Shown piece after piece: positions 1 through 10,625 of a DNA stretch of 64,000 nucleotides (the stretch's first letter is position 1; each line of letters begins with the position of its first letter). The notes beneath the pieces were generated by a model. That model was not told where the DNA came from. It ran no database searches and was given only the letters and a program-made list of their open reading frames with translations. The stretch is taken from the NCBI GenBank assembly GCA_023052935.1, contig CM041297.1:100451063-100515062 (forward strand), written 5' to 3'. The stretch comes from Piezodorus guildinii. Taxonomy: Eukaryota; Arthropoda; Insecta; Hemiptera; Pentatomidae. The translations under genes were made by a program, and so were the position numbers.

Positions 1-3000
1 GGCCAACAGAACTCCGACTAAAACTAACGAATTCCAAAAAAAAAAAATTCAAAAAATTTTAAACGAAAATGTTTTTAACATTAAACCATAAATTATTTTT
101 TTGACCGGAGTTTCCGATGGCCCCCCAACTAGATCTAAATATAATTATCTGAACGTTTTGCTCTGAGATGCGAAATAAGAAAGTTCTGGCCTCTCAAATT
201 TTCAAATTTTTTTTTGCAACTTTGCGGCCTTGTAGGTTCGATACTATCAACTTTAGAGAAAACATTCATAAGGATAATTGTTAGAACTCTTAGGGGGCCA
301 ACAGAACTCCGACTAAAAACAACGAATTCCAAACAAAAATTTGCTCCGAAATTTTGATCGACTATTACAAGTCCGAAAGGGTATAAAATTTAACCGAAAA
401 AATTTTTTTTGACCAGAGTTCCGGTAGCCCCCCGACTAGATCTAAATATAATTATAGAGACATTTTCCTCTGAGATGCGAAATAAAAAAGTTCTGGTCAC
501 ATACATATTCAATATTTTTTTTTTGCAACTTTGCGGCTTTGTAAATCCGATACTATCAACTTTAGAGAAAACATTCATAAGGATAATTGTTAGAACTCTT
601 AGGGGGGCCAACAGAACTCCGACTAAAAACAACGAATTCCAAAAAAAAGAGTTTTGAAAAAAATTTAAAAATAAAAAAAAATTAAAAATATTGATTAAAA
701 AAAATTATCGGGAAGTTTTGCTCTGTAATTACAAATAAAAAAGTTCTGGAACCTTAAAGTTTTTAACATTTTTTCGAAACTTTGCGGCGTTGTAAGTCCG
801 ATACTATCAACTTTAGAGAAAACATTCATAAGGATAATTGTTAGAACTCTTAGGGGGGCCAACAGAACTCCGACTAAAAACAACGAATTCCAAAAAAAAA
901 AATTTCAAAAAATTTTAAACGAAAAAATTTTAAACATTAAACCATAAATTATTTTTTTTGACCGGAGTTCCGATGGCCCCCCAACTAGATCTAAATATAA
1001 TTATTTGAACGTTTTGCTCTGAGATGCGAAATAAGAAAGTTCTGGCCTCTCAAATTTTCAAATTTTTTTTTTGCAACTTTGCGGCCTTGTAGGTCCGATA
1101 CTATCAACTTTAGAGAAAACATTCATAAGGATAATTGTTAGAACTCTTAGGGGGGCCAACAGAACTCCGACTAAAACTAACGAATTCCAAAAAAAAAAAA
1201 TTCAAAAAATTTTAAACGAAAATGTTTTTAACATTAAACCATAAATTATTTTTTTGACCGGAGTTCCGATGGCCCCCCAACTAGATCTAAATATAATTAT
1301 CTGAACGTTTTGCTCTGAGATGCGAAATAAGAAAGTTCTGGCCTCTCAAATTTTCAAATTTTTTTTTGCAACTTTGCGGCCTTGTAGGTTCGATACTATC
1401 AACTTTAGAGAAAACATTCATAAGGATAATTGTTAGAACTCTTAGGGGGGCCAACAGAACTCCGACTAAAAACAACGAATTCCAAACAAAAATTTGCTCC
1501 GAAATTTTGATCGACTATTACAAGTCCGAAAGGGGTATAAAATTTAACCGAAAAATTTTCTTTTGACCGGAGTTCCGGTAGCCCCCTGACTAGATCTAAA
1601 TATAATTATAGAGACATTTTCCTCTGAGATGCGAAATAAGAAAGTTCTGGTCACTTACATATTCAATATTTTTTTTTGCAACTTTGCGGCTTTGTAAGTC
1701 CGATACTATCAACATTGGAGAAAACATTCATAAGGATAATTGTTAGAACTCTTAGGGGGGCCAACAGAACTCCGACTAAAAACAACGAATTCCAAAAAAA
1801 AATTTGCTCCGAAATTTTCACCGACTATTACAAGTCCGAAAGGGATATAAAATTTAACCGAAAAATTTTCTTTTGACCGGAGTTCCGGTAGCCCCCCGAC
1901 TAGATCTAAATATAATTATAGAGACATTTTCCTCTGAGATGCGAAATAAAAAAGTTCTGGTCACATACATAAAGTTGATAGTATCGGACGTACAAGGCCG
2001 CAAAGTTGCAAAAAATAAATTTGAAAGTTTGAGAGGTTTGGAATTCGTTGTTTTTAGTCGGAGTTCTGTTGGCCCCCCTAAGAGTTCTAACAATTATCCT
2101 TATGAATGTTTTCTCCAATGTTGATAGTATCGGATTTACAAAGCCGCAAAGTTGCAAAAAAAAATATTGAATATGTAAGTGACCAGAACTTTTTTATTTC
2201 GCATCTCAGAGGAAAATGTCTCTATAATTATATTTAGATCTAGTCGGGGGGCTACCGGAACTCCGGTCAAAAGAAAATTTTTCGGTTAAATTTTATACCC
2301 CTTTCGGACTTGTAATAGTTGGTCAAAATTTCGGAGCAAATTTTTTTTTGGAATTCGTTGTTTTTAGTCGGAGTTCTGTTGGCCCCCCTAAGAGTTCTAA
2401 CAATTATCCTTATGAATGTTTTCTCTAAAGTTGATAGTATCGGACGTACAAGGCCGCAAAGTTGCAAAAAATAAATTTGAAAGTTTGAGAGGCCAGAACT
2501 TTCTTATTTCGCATCTCAGAGGAAAATGTTTCTATAATTATATTTAGATCTAGTCGGGGGGCTACTGGAACTCCGGTCAAAAAAAAAATTTTCGGTTAAA
2601 TTTTATACCCCTTTCGGACTTGTAATAGTTGGTCAAAATTTCGGAGCAAATTTTTTTTTGGAATTCGTTGTTTTTAGTCGGAGTTCTGTTGGCCCCCCTA
2701 AGAGTTCTAACAATTATCCTTATGAATGTTTTCTCTAAAGTTGATAGTATCGAACCTACAAGGCCGCAAAGTTGCAAAAAAAAATTTGAAAATTTGAGAG
2801 GCCAGAACTTTCTTATTTCGCATCTCAGAGCAAAACGTTCAGATAATTATATTTAGATCTAGTTGGGGGGCCATCGGAACTCCGGTCAAAAAAAATAATT
2901 TATGGTTTAATGTTAAAAATATTTTCGTTTAAAATTTTTTGAAATTTTTTTTTTTGGAATTCGTTAGTTTTAGTCGGAGTTCTGTTGGCCCCCCTAAGAG

Positions 3001-3460
3001 TTCTAACAATTATCCTTATGAATGTTTTCTCTAAAGTTGATAGTATCGGACCTACAAGGCCGCAAAGTTGCAAAAAAAAAATTTGAAAATTTGAGAGACC
3101 AGAACTTTTTTATTTCGCATCTCAGAGGAAAATGTCTCTATAATTATATTTAGATCTAGTCGATGAAATACTGGAACTCTCTTTAAAAATTTTTTTTAAT
3201 CAATATTTTTAATTTTTTTTTATTTTTAAATTTTTTTCAAAACTCTTTTTTTTGGAATTCGTTGTTTTTAGTCGGAGTTCTGTTGGCCCCCCTAAGAGTT
3301 CTAACAATTATCCTTATGAATGTTTTCTCTAAAGTTGATAGTATCGGATTTACAAAGCCGCAAAGTTGCAAAAAAAAATATTGAATATGTATGTGACCAG
3401 AACTTTTTTATTTCGCATCTCAGAGGAAAATGTCTCTATAATTATATTTAGAGCCTAAGA
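1..3460. repeat. Inverted array of ~250-310 bp repeats (foldback-like)
   Basis: Units carry the core GGGGGGCCAACAGAACTCC, which begins near 1, 294, 604, 856, 1153, 1446 and 1757 on the plus strand. It recurs reverse-complemented near 2062, 2372, 2682, 2977 and 3277. Orientation switches near 1972, and a second junction near 2036 skips part of a unit. Each unit also holds the near-inverse motif GAGTTCCGGTAGCCCCCC, so units are internally foldback-prone. The repeated open frames on both strands (with LSTLEKTFIRIIV) are by-products of the repeat. The left end lies outside the window. The array could be a satellite with an inversion or the arms of a foldback transposon. Confidence 0.85.
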
Positions 3461-3501
3461 GTTCTAACATTTTTCTATTTGAATTTTTTTTGTGAACTTA
3501 A

Positions 3502-3713
3502 TAGGAAGGAAGTTATAAGACCGCCAAGTTGCAACACGTGTGAAGTTAGCCCCCCCGCTACTTGGGTCGTCATTTTGAGTGGCTTAAACTACAGAACTAT
3601 TTCTAAAAATGGTCGAGAACTCTAGAACTCTTTGGGGGGCTACCAGAACTCTAAAAAAAAATCAATTTTTTCGACTATGGGGGGCCAACTTCACAGACGT
3701 CATTTCCTTCCTA
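3502..3713. mobile_element. Small inverted-repeat (MITE-like) element
   Basis: The left end TAGGAAGGAA (3502-3511) is the exact reverse complement of the right end TTCCTTCCTA (3704-3713). Further in, GTGAAGTTAGCCCCCC on the left pairs with GGGGGGCCAACTTCAC on the right with one mismatch. The interior includes a GGGGGGCTACCAGAACTC motif like that in the adjacent array, so the two are probably related. There is no coding capacity. Whether this is an independent MITE or the outer edge of the foldback array is unresolved. Confidence 0.5.
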
Positions 3714-3805
3714 ACCAGTCCCCTTTTCTAATTGGTAGGTGTTAGTTCGCACCCTATCTGTCAGAGTAATCTCATACCAGGTGCTGTGGTACGGTGAGGA
3801 ATCTC

Positions 3806-3915
3806 ATTAATTGAAGACTTAGCCCAAATATTTTCATTTTCAATATTCAAACCACACAAACCCGCTTATCAGAGATCTCTCCATATATATTTCTGAAAAT
3901 CCACATTAACGACTT
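3806..3915 (+). mobile_element. J1 Jockey-type LINE fragment
   Basis: A short piece matching the C-terminal coding end of the J1 family as seen at 27000-27125 in reverse complement. It shares runs such as ATTGAAGACTTAGCCC and AACCCGCTTATC. It is not open and has no intact ends. It is flanked by a GC-richer stretch (3917-4200) that I could not assign. Confidence 0.5.
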
Positions 3916-4779
3916 AAGGCCCGGCCACACTAGGCGAAGTCACCCAGCGAGGAAAGGAAAGACGAATTTTCCGATGGAATCTAAAGGACGTTATTTAATA
4001 GGAATCCTATTAGATTTGCCGACGGGTGGCCACACTCAATTGCGGAGAGGACAGGCAATTGACGGTCGACTCCGATTGTGTTTGGTAGAATTCAACCGTA
4101 CTCGTGTGCAATCGGTTTCCCCTACATTCCAGTTTGTGCCTTCTACTAATGGCTGTCGTTTTCCATCGTTACTATTGTTGTCGCGTTTTTTAATCCGTGT
4201 GTAATAATTTGCAGCTTTTTTTTCAATAATCTTGAGGAATGTGTTAGTCAATTGTAAAGGCAACTATTGCGTCATCAATTGATTTATATAACATAAGTGA
4301 ATAATATCATAACTGTTGCAATTATAATTGATTATGACAAGACTGAAATACTTTATATAATGACCTAGAAAAATGTTAGCTGGAAGAATTTTAATGAAAT
4401 ATCAGTATGAAAGAGAATTTGAACTTTTTTGAGCTTAGACGAACATTAATTAAAGTTGGAGCGCAGTGAAGCTATCGGACTAAAACCTTGAAGGCCCTAA
4501 AGGCAGGTCCTCATTGAATTAGTGCAGCTTCCCTTTGAAGGGACTCTAATGAGTCCACGGGTGCATCGCCGTCATTAGTACCATCTCTCGGCTCTCGGCC
4601 TAGCATTGAAAGATCTTATAATGAATTAAATTCGGATTATAAAAATGAGAGAAAAAAATATGTAAAGAGACAAACATAGGTTAGAGTTAGGTTGTAATTG
4701 AGATTGTAATTATGTAGTATCTATATACATCCGCAATTACAATCTGGTTCCTCACTTTATCATAATAATAATAGACTTA
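3916..4779. other. Unassigned gap
   Basis: No supported gene. 3917-4200 is less AT-rich and contains GGCCACACT twice, which may be part of a MITE. 4480-4620 is a GC-richer segment of unknown origin. The short open frames on both strands lack homology cues or codon structure. Confidence 0.4.
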
Positions 4780-5470
4780 ACGAAACCGAAGGTTCAATGC
4801 CGTTGCCAACATAGACTCGTCCAATGGTCACCTCAAGCCAAAGCCCCTAAGATCAGACTTAACAAAATCCTCCCAACGACCCTTCGCCTATCCCTCGGAC
4901 GCCTATCAGTCGATTCAGAGCAAACTTATGTTTTCATAATTCTTTTTTCACTGAGCCCAACTACTTTACATGTCCATTTGCGATGATATAAACTCAATTA
5001 TACTGACAAGATACAAGCTCCGCGATTCCACGTAGTTTAACCGTCTGAGTACCCCAGTGGCCTAATCTCTATTTGGACCAAATATTTTACGTAGAACCCT
5101 ATTTTCGAAAACCTCAAGGCGTTGTTTATCCTTCAAAGTAAGCGACTACAACAAGCCAAGCAGTACCAAATCATCGACGTACCATAGAACTGGAATTTTA
5201 CCATCAAGATTTAAACTTTTATCAGTACGCCTCACCTTTTCAATGACTTTTTCTAATGCTAAATTAAATAAAACAGATGAAACGAAATCAACTTGTTTAA
5301 AACCCGATCGTACCTCAAATCTCCCAAATTATGACCGATTCTAACATTATTGAATGTTTCGGACAAACACATCGCTACAAGGTTCACTAATTTGCAAGGT
5401 ATTCCCTGTTCAATCATGATGTTATGCATCTTCTGACGGTCTATGGAAACGGAGAAGCTTTATCATACCA
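4780..5470 (-). pseudogene. Degenerate LINE reverse-transcriptase fragment
   Basis: Read on the minus strand across several frames, this shows degraded reverse-transcriptase features. They include a KQGDSLSPVLFNLALE-like block and, further downstream, a WYVDDLVL-like catalytic YxDD block. Stops and frame changes are frequent, so it is an old relic. A short stretch (TTGAATGTTTCGGACAA) near 5350 recurs at 5762, so a second piece of the same element lies at about 5755-5880. The clade is probably RTE or R2-like rather than J1. Confidence 0.5.
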
Positions 5471-6639
5471 TTTATAAATATAATATTATTTGAAAATATC
5501 ACATTTCATTATCATTTATAGTAGTATTGGGTTAATACGAAATTAATATAGATTTTTAATTTTCATTGAACATACGCCATATCTTCACTTCAACTATACA
5601 TATTTAATCAAAATAATTTGTGTCAGAATCAAGGCACTTTTGCCAACATTCAACAAGCTTCCTTATCCTAGCAAATACTTGGATGCATTGAACTGACGAA
5701 AAGAATTTTCGATTTGCCGGAAAAAAAAAGTGGTAGGCTGTAAAAGAGACGTCTAACATTGTTGAATGTTTCGGACAAGCACATCACATACTTAAGAAAG
5801 TTCGTAGCCCAACTCGTGCAGTCGTCGTAGTGTTGGTTGAGCAACTTGGGGTTTATAACGCTCATTTTGTGCGTAGGTAATAATTACACCGTAAATAGGT
5901 TTCGGAATGATTCGAAAATATCATGTAATTATGAAAAACACTACGATCAATCAATAATAATTTCATTATTGATATTTTACTTTTTAAGAATACTCAACCT
6001 ATTTTAATGTTTCATTTCAATAATTAGGATTCAATCTTCAAATCTAGATGACAATTAAAAAAAAAAAAAATTCTAAGGATAAAGAAATGTCATAGAAATA
6101 TATATAAAATTTGGAAAGACTGGAAAAGATTCACAGTTCTGGCTTAATGAGGTTACCTTACAGTTTGGCTTATTGCTGGGTTTTAATACTGGATTCCATC
6201 AAGCCTTAACCCTCTGGATTATAGGACCCCTTCCGACATTTTCTGAATTTTCCCGCAGGAATTTCCGTTATGGTAGTTGAACTCTAACTGAAAAAATAGG
6301 AATGAAAACTAGTCAACTTTCACATACGGTCTAAAACTCAGTATAATTTAACATTCAACTTTGCTAAATAAGTAAATCTTTATTAAAACTATCTGAATAC
6401 GATTAGATTTTCGAATAATCAAGCCAAGGATAATCCAGATGAAAGAGGTTATAAACTTAGTTTTATTTAAATGCCTTAGTTATAAACTACTTTGGAACCT
6501 TAAATCCCGTAATGAGGTTTTTATTGTAGAACTCCGACTTAGACACCCTAATTAGCTTCCTAGTATTTCAAGCGGCAAGGTCTGTACTTATACAATATAC
6601 AAGTACAGTACTATTATAAGTTATTATACTATTATAGCA

Positions 6640-6644
<5 letters not shown>
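5471..6644. other. AT-rich gap
   Basis: No supported gene. Apart from the duplicated LINE scrap at 5755-5880, it is low-complexity AT-rich DNA ending at the target site of the J1 insertion. Confidence 0.4.
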
Positions 6645-6677
<33 letters not shown>

Positions 6678-8727
6678 TTATTGAGCAATATTACAATCTG
6701 TCCAATTCAGGACATTTTTAATAGTGATAAAGTACAACATTCACACGATATATACAAAACTATAAATTTATATAATAATAATAATAAAATATACATATAT
6801 ACAAAATAAAATCAATAAAAATATATACAATAGTCACTCATACCTATATACAATTCACAAGCATACAGCACGTGAGTGGAGAATCTAGCCAATGCTAGAA
6901 CTCCAATATACATGTTATAAGAGGTCACGAGGCCACTGCCGTTTCAACCTTCTAGGTGGGTTGTATGGATGGGTGGGGCTGGATAGGGATTGAGCTAGAG
7001 GATTAGGATGATGAATGAGATTCTGGTGGAATTTGGAAAATTTGGATGGAATCAGGTCTGAAATAAAAGGAACATTAAGGTCGTGGTGCAAGGTATTGTT
7101 GGAAACATAATAAGGAGCATTTACTATTGTACGGAGGACTTTGGATTGAAAGGATTGAATGCGTTTGATGTTAGTACGTTTAGCTGTCCCCCACAGTTCA
7201 AGTCCGTAGGTCCAGATGGGCTTCAGTATTGTCCTGTAGATTAATAATTTGTTGTCAACTGTAAGTTCAGATTTTCTGTTGAGTAGTCGGTATAACTGTT
7301 CGAATCGTCGGTTGAGTTCTTGTCTTTTAAGTCTTGTATGTGGGTTCCAAGTCAATCTTTTGTCTAATAGTAAGCCAAGATACCGGACTGTATCTGAAGG
7401 AGGAATTGGAATGGAATTGAAGTAAACTGGCGGACAGGAATTTCGTCGAAGAGTGAAGGTTACGTGTTTGCATTTGGCTTCGTTCACCTTTATGCGCCAA
7501 GCATTACACCAGTCTTCGATAAGAGAAATGTGTCTTTGCAGGTTTAAGGATGCTGTTTCAGGATTGGAACTGGATGATAGGATGGCGGTGTCGTCTGCAA
7601 AAGTTGCCAGAAAGGTATCAGGATGTGTAGGAATATCAGCAGTGTAAAGGATGTAGAGGACGGGTCCCAAGACGCTGCCTTGAGGAACACCGGCCTCAAC
7701 GGGATAAAGGTTAGAAAATTCTACACCACAGCGAACGCGGAAGGAACGGTTTGAGAGATAGGATCGGAGAATGAGGTATAGAGACTGGGGTAAATGGGTT
7801 TTCAGCTTGAAGAGTAATCCAGTGTGCCATACCCGGTCAAAAGCTTGCGCAATGTCCAGAAACGCACCAGAACAATACTCTTTGCATTCAAGAGCTGAGG
7901 AAATATGGTCTACAACTCGGAGCCCCTGTTGAACTGTGGAATGCTGAGGACGGAATCCAAACTGATGGGAAGGAAGATTTTGAGATTCTAATATGGGTAG
8001 GATACGTTTAAGAAGAAGCCTTTCGAAGATTTTTGAGAGGATGGGGAGTAGACTAATAGGCCTGTAGGATGAAGTGTTGTTGGAAGGTTTGCCTGGTTTT
8101 AGAAAAAGAATGATAGTGGAATGTTTCCATAACAGAGGAAAATAGGTGGTGCGTAGGATGCAGTTGTAAATATAAGTAAGGAATATAATAGCTTTCTGCG
8201 GAAGTTGTCGGAGGATCTGGGGAGTAAGGAGATCGTATCCAGGAGATTTACGGAGGGTAAGTTTTTGGAGAAGATATTTGACCTCAGAGGGATTAATAGC
8301 TTTAGGAGGTAGGGAAAGTGGAATTGGTGACATAAGAAAGTCTTGCACTGTTGCGGTGTGATTGGCGTGGGATTCCGGGTGAGGAGTGAAAACTTTGGAG
8401 AGGTGTGTGGCGAATTCCTCGGCTTTATCTTCATCAGACGCAGCCCAGGAGTCATCACCACGTCGGAGAGGATGGGAAACTTGATGGTATTTTAGGATCT
8501 TTTTCGTGACATTCCACAGGGAATTATCACGAGCTGACAGAGATGAGAGGTAGGAATTAAAGGACTGGGAACGGAAGGTCGCCAACTCCCTCTTCAATTG
8601 TCTACAATAGAAGTTATAGGAGCGGCGATCTGTTGGGTGTCGGGTGCGCTGCCATAATGATCTTGCTCGGCGTTTGGTATGGATGAGGTCTATAATATGT
8701 TGTGGAAAATGATTTTGGTGAGGATTT
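6645..8727 (-). mobile_element. 5'-truncated Jockey-type LINE (J1) with 14-bp TSD
   Basis: On the minus strand the element runs from a 5' truncation at about 8727, through reverse-transcriptase coding sequence and a 3' UTR, to a poly(A) tail seen as the T-run at 6645-6675. It is flanked by direct repeats ATTATAGCATATAT at 6631-6644 and 8728-8741, the duplication expected of target-primed reverse transcription. ORF1 and the endonuclease are missing. It is the longest copy of the family whose fragments occur throughout the window. Confidence 0.9.
6915..8727 (-). CDS. Jockey-type ORF2, reverse-transcriptase part (5' truncated)
   Basis: Encodes the polymerase that copies LINE RNA at the nicked target. 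The longest ATG-started frame is 560 aa (start near 8597). The same frame continues without a stop to about 8727 with a KRRARSLWQRTRHP linker typical of Jockey ORF2, so the ATG is not a true start. Motifs in the 560-aa numbering are LDIAQAFDRVW at 247-257, GVPQGSVLGP at 303-312 and catalytic FADD at 333-336. The C-terminus is NPPRRLKRQWPRDLL, a signature reused to find other copies. The upstream endonuclease domain and ORF1 are absent. The frame is uninterrupted, so the insertion is fairly young. Confidence 0.9.
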
Positions 8728-8744
8728 ATTATAGCATATATAAG

Positions 8745-9010
8745 TTAATATTATATATAACGGTTATCAGGGCTATAGTTACATATGCATTTCCACCCTG
8801 GAGTCTTGCAAGCAAAACACATATAAACAAATTACAAGTATTACAAAATAGATGTCTAAGAATCTCAATATTTATTCAACAAAACTAAAATAACTACGAT
8901 TCACAAAGAACTCGATAATCTAACAATAAAAGAATTTATACTCCAACTACGTTTTTTCGCAAAATGCCAACCACATGACAACACGCAAATAAAACAAATT
9001 ATAATTATAC
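8745..9010 (+). pseudogene. Reverse-transcriptase C-terminal relic of another LINE
   Basis: The plus strand encodes VIRAIVTYAFPPW followed by LQVLQNRCLRIS, the post-RT thumb block of Jockey-like elements. After a stop and frame change it continues with TIHKELDNLTIKEFI. The sequence differs from J1, so it is a second, older family. J1 inserted directly beside it. Confidence 0.6.
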
Positions 9011-9905
9011 TAGAAGTTATCAACTTCTCAATAGAAAACATATATGATTATAAATATTCTAAATTACTAAGAATTATCTTACGGTTTATTATTTTTTTTT
9101 TAAGTTTATTTGGTTATTTCATTTTTTATTTAGTTTATTTGGTTATTTCATTATTTTTTTTTGTTTATTGTTTTTTTTATTCTCTTAGTCGGATTTTTAA
9201 ATACAAAAATAGGTGTACAAAATAAATTCTAGGATTGTAAAGGAGTTCCTATCAATGTATTATAAAAATTGCATATGTATTCTATACAAATAAATATTTC
9301 ATATTAGAACAAAAAACAGTTGTATTCTGATCCGATTCGAAGTATTCAGGAAAAGACATTTGTTATTATGCCTAACTCCCGATAAATGTAAGCCTAAAAG
9401 GCAGATAGTGGGTAGAACTGTGAATTTATTTCTTGGCCCCACCTAAGTTTATAGAATATTTCAAGATAAAAAATTGATTCTTAATTTTTTCAACCGTTTA
9501 TTTTATTTTATTTTACGTTTCGGGACTTTTCCTTTTCTTTCCTTTAGGACTCATTACAATATATTTAAATAAGTAACATTTATTATTAAAAGAAATATAT
9601 TCAACAATGTTACATAAAAGTCTTTTATCTGACAGCAACTAATAATAAGTCATATTGGTATCCATTATATCAAATTAGTTCAAAAATAACTAAAAACATT
9701 ATTCAATACAAATTGTATTTATAAAATTTAACTATTACAGCCAATATATCCTTTATCCCCTAATAGTTTAGAGCTATCATATAACTTTACATTGGTACAA
9801 ACTACTATGTTTTTAAAATTTAGGCCAGAAATATATGGTTTATATTTTTAATCGCATCTGAATAATGAAAAGTTAGTTATTTTGAATCGGTTTTAAAATT
9901 AATAG

Positions 9906-9910
<5 letters not shown>
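9011..9910. other. AT-rich gap
   Basis: No supported gene. 9085-9180 contains short direct repeats of TTTATTTGGTTATTTCAT. The rest is unremarkable AT-rich DNA. Confidence 0.4.

Positions 9911-9952
<42 letters not shown>
9911..9952. repeat. (TA)n microsatellite
   Basis: About 20 TA units form the left flank of the LTR element. The right LTR is followed by the same dinucleotide repeat (14231-14294), so the element inserted inside one TA tract. Confidence 0.95.
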
Positions 9953-9954
<2 letters not shown>

Positions 9955-10135
9955 TTATGCCTGTTCGAGACAAATAAATAAAAAAAAAGGAAAAGGTAGA
10001 GAATAAACAGCACTCACGGTTCCAGAAACAATACTAATTTATTGATGGAAATAATCCTTCTTATATATGTTTTCGGATGTTGTTTACATCCGAGATGGTA
10101 TTAAGGCTAATACTGCCCGACTCCTATCCTTAACT
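9953..10135 (-). repeat. 3' LTR of the minus-strand Gypsy element
   Basis: 183 bp, nearly identical to 14049-14231. On the minus strand it starts AGTTAAGGATAGG and ends GGCATAACT. A G-rich polypurine tract (10136-10147 in complement) immediately precedes it. Confidence 0.9.
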
Positions 10136-10149
10136 CCCCCCCCCCACCA
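10136..10149 (-). promoter_or_regulatory. Polypurine tract
   Basis: On the minus strand CTGG, T and a run of ten G abut the 3' LTR. This is where plus-strand DNA synthesis of LTR elements is primed. Confidence 0.7.
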
Positions 10150-10625
10150 GTTTACAAAGATACTCTCAATTTTTGGAAACTCACACTAATGTAAGTAGTC
10201 CCGAAAAGGAGAGAGCAGTCCTTAGCCTTGATACCTTACAATCCAGAAATAACTGTATAAGTATAATGACAATTTAATTACATTCTTACAAGCTAAAAAG
10301 TAATGAAAAAAAAGTAAAATAACACTTAAACTATCACTTAAAAACAAAACGAAAGAAAACGCATATACCTAGAAAAGAACGAAAAAACAACAACACTGGA
10401 ATAACACTTTGCAATATGTACACGCTAATATAAATCAAAATATACAACAGAACATCGCTAACACAGCTTCTGTAAAAAAACAAAAAAACAAAAGGATACA
10501 CTGCGCACTGATAGCCGCACTAACACTGAAAACGATAAAAAAAAATCTGTACATGAAAACCCATGATCCCGCACACCGAGAAAAAAGGAGGCGTGCAGAG
10601 GCGAGAGCAAGACAGGCCGCGGTGG

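Noticed and set aside
409..2777. Repeated 60-80 codon frames on both strands (LSTLEKTFIRIIVRTLRGANRTPTK and similar)
   Set aside because: They arise from the ~300-bp repeat units, appear on both strands in register with the array, and have no start or stop conservation or domain.
3974..4263. Two overlapping ~75-codon frames
   Set aside because: They lie on opposite strands over the same GC-richer block, with no homology recognised.
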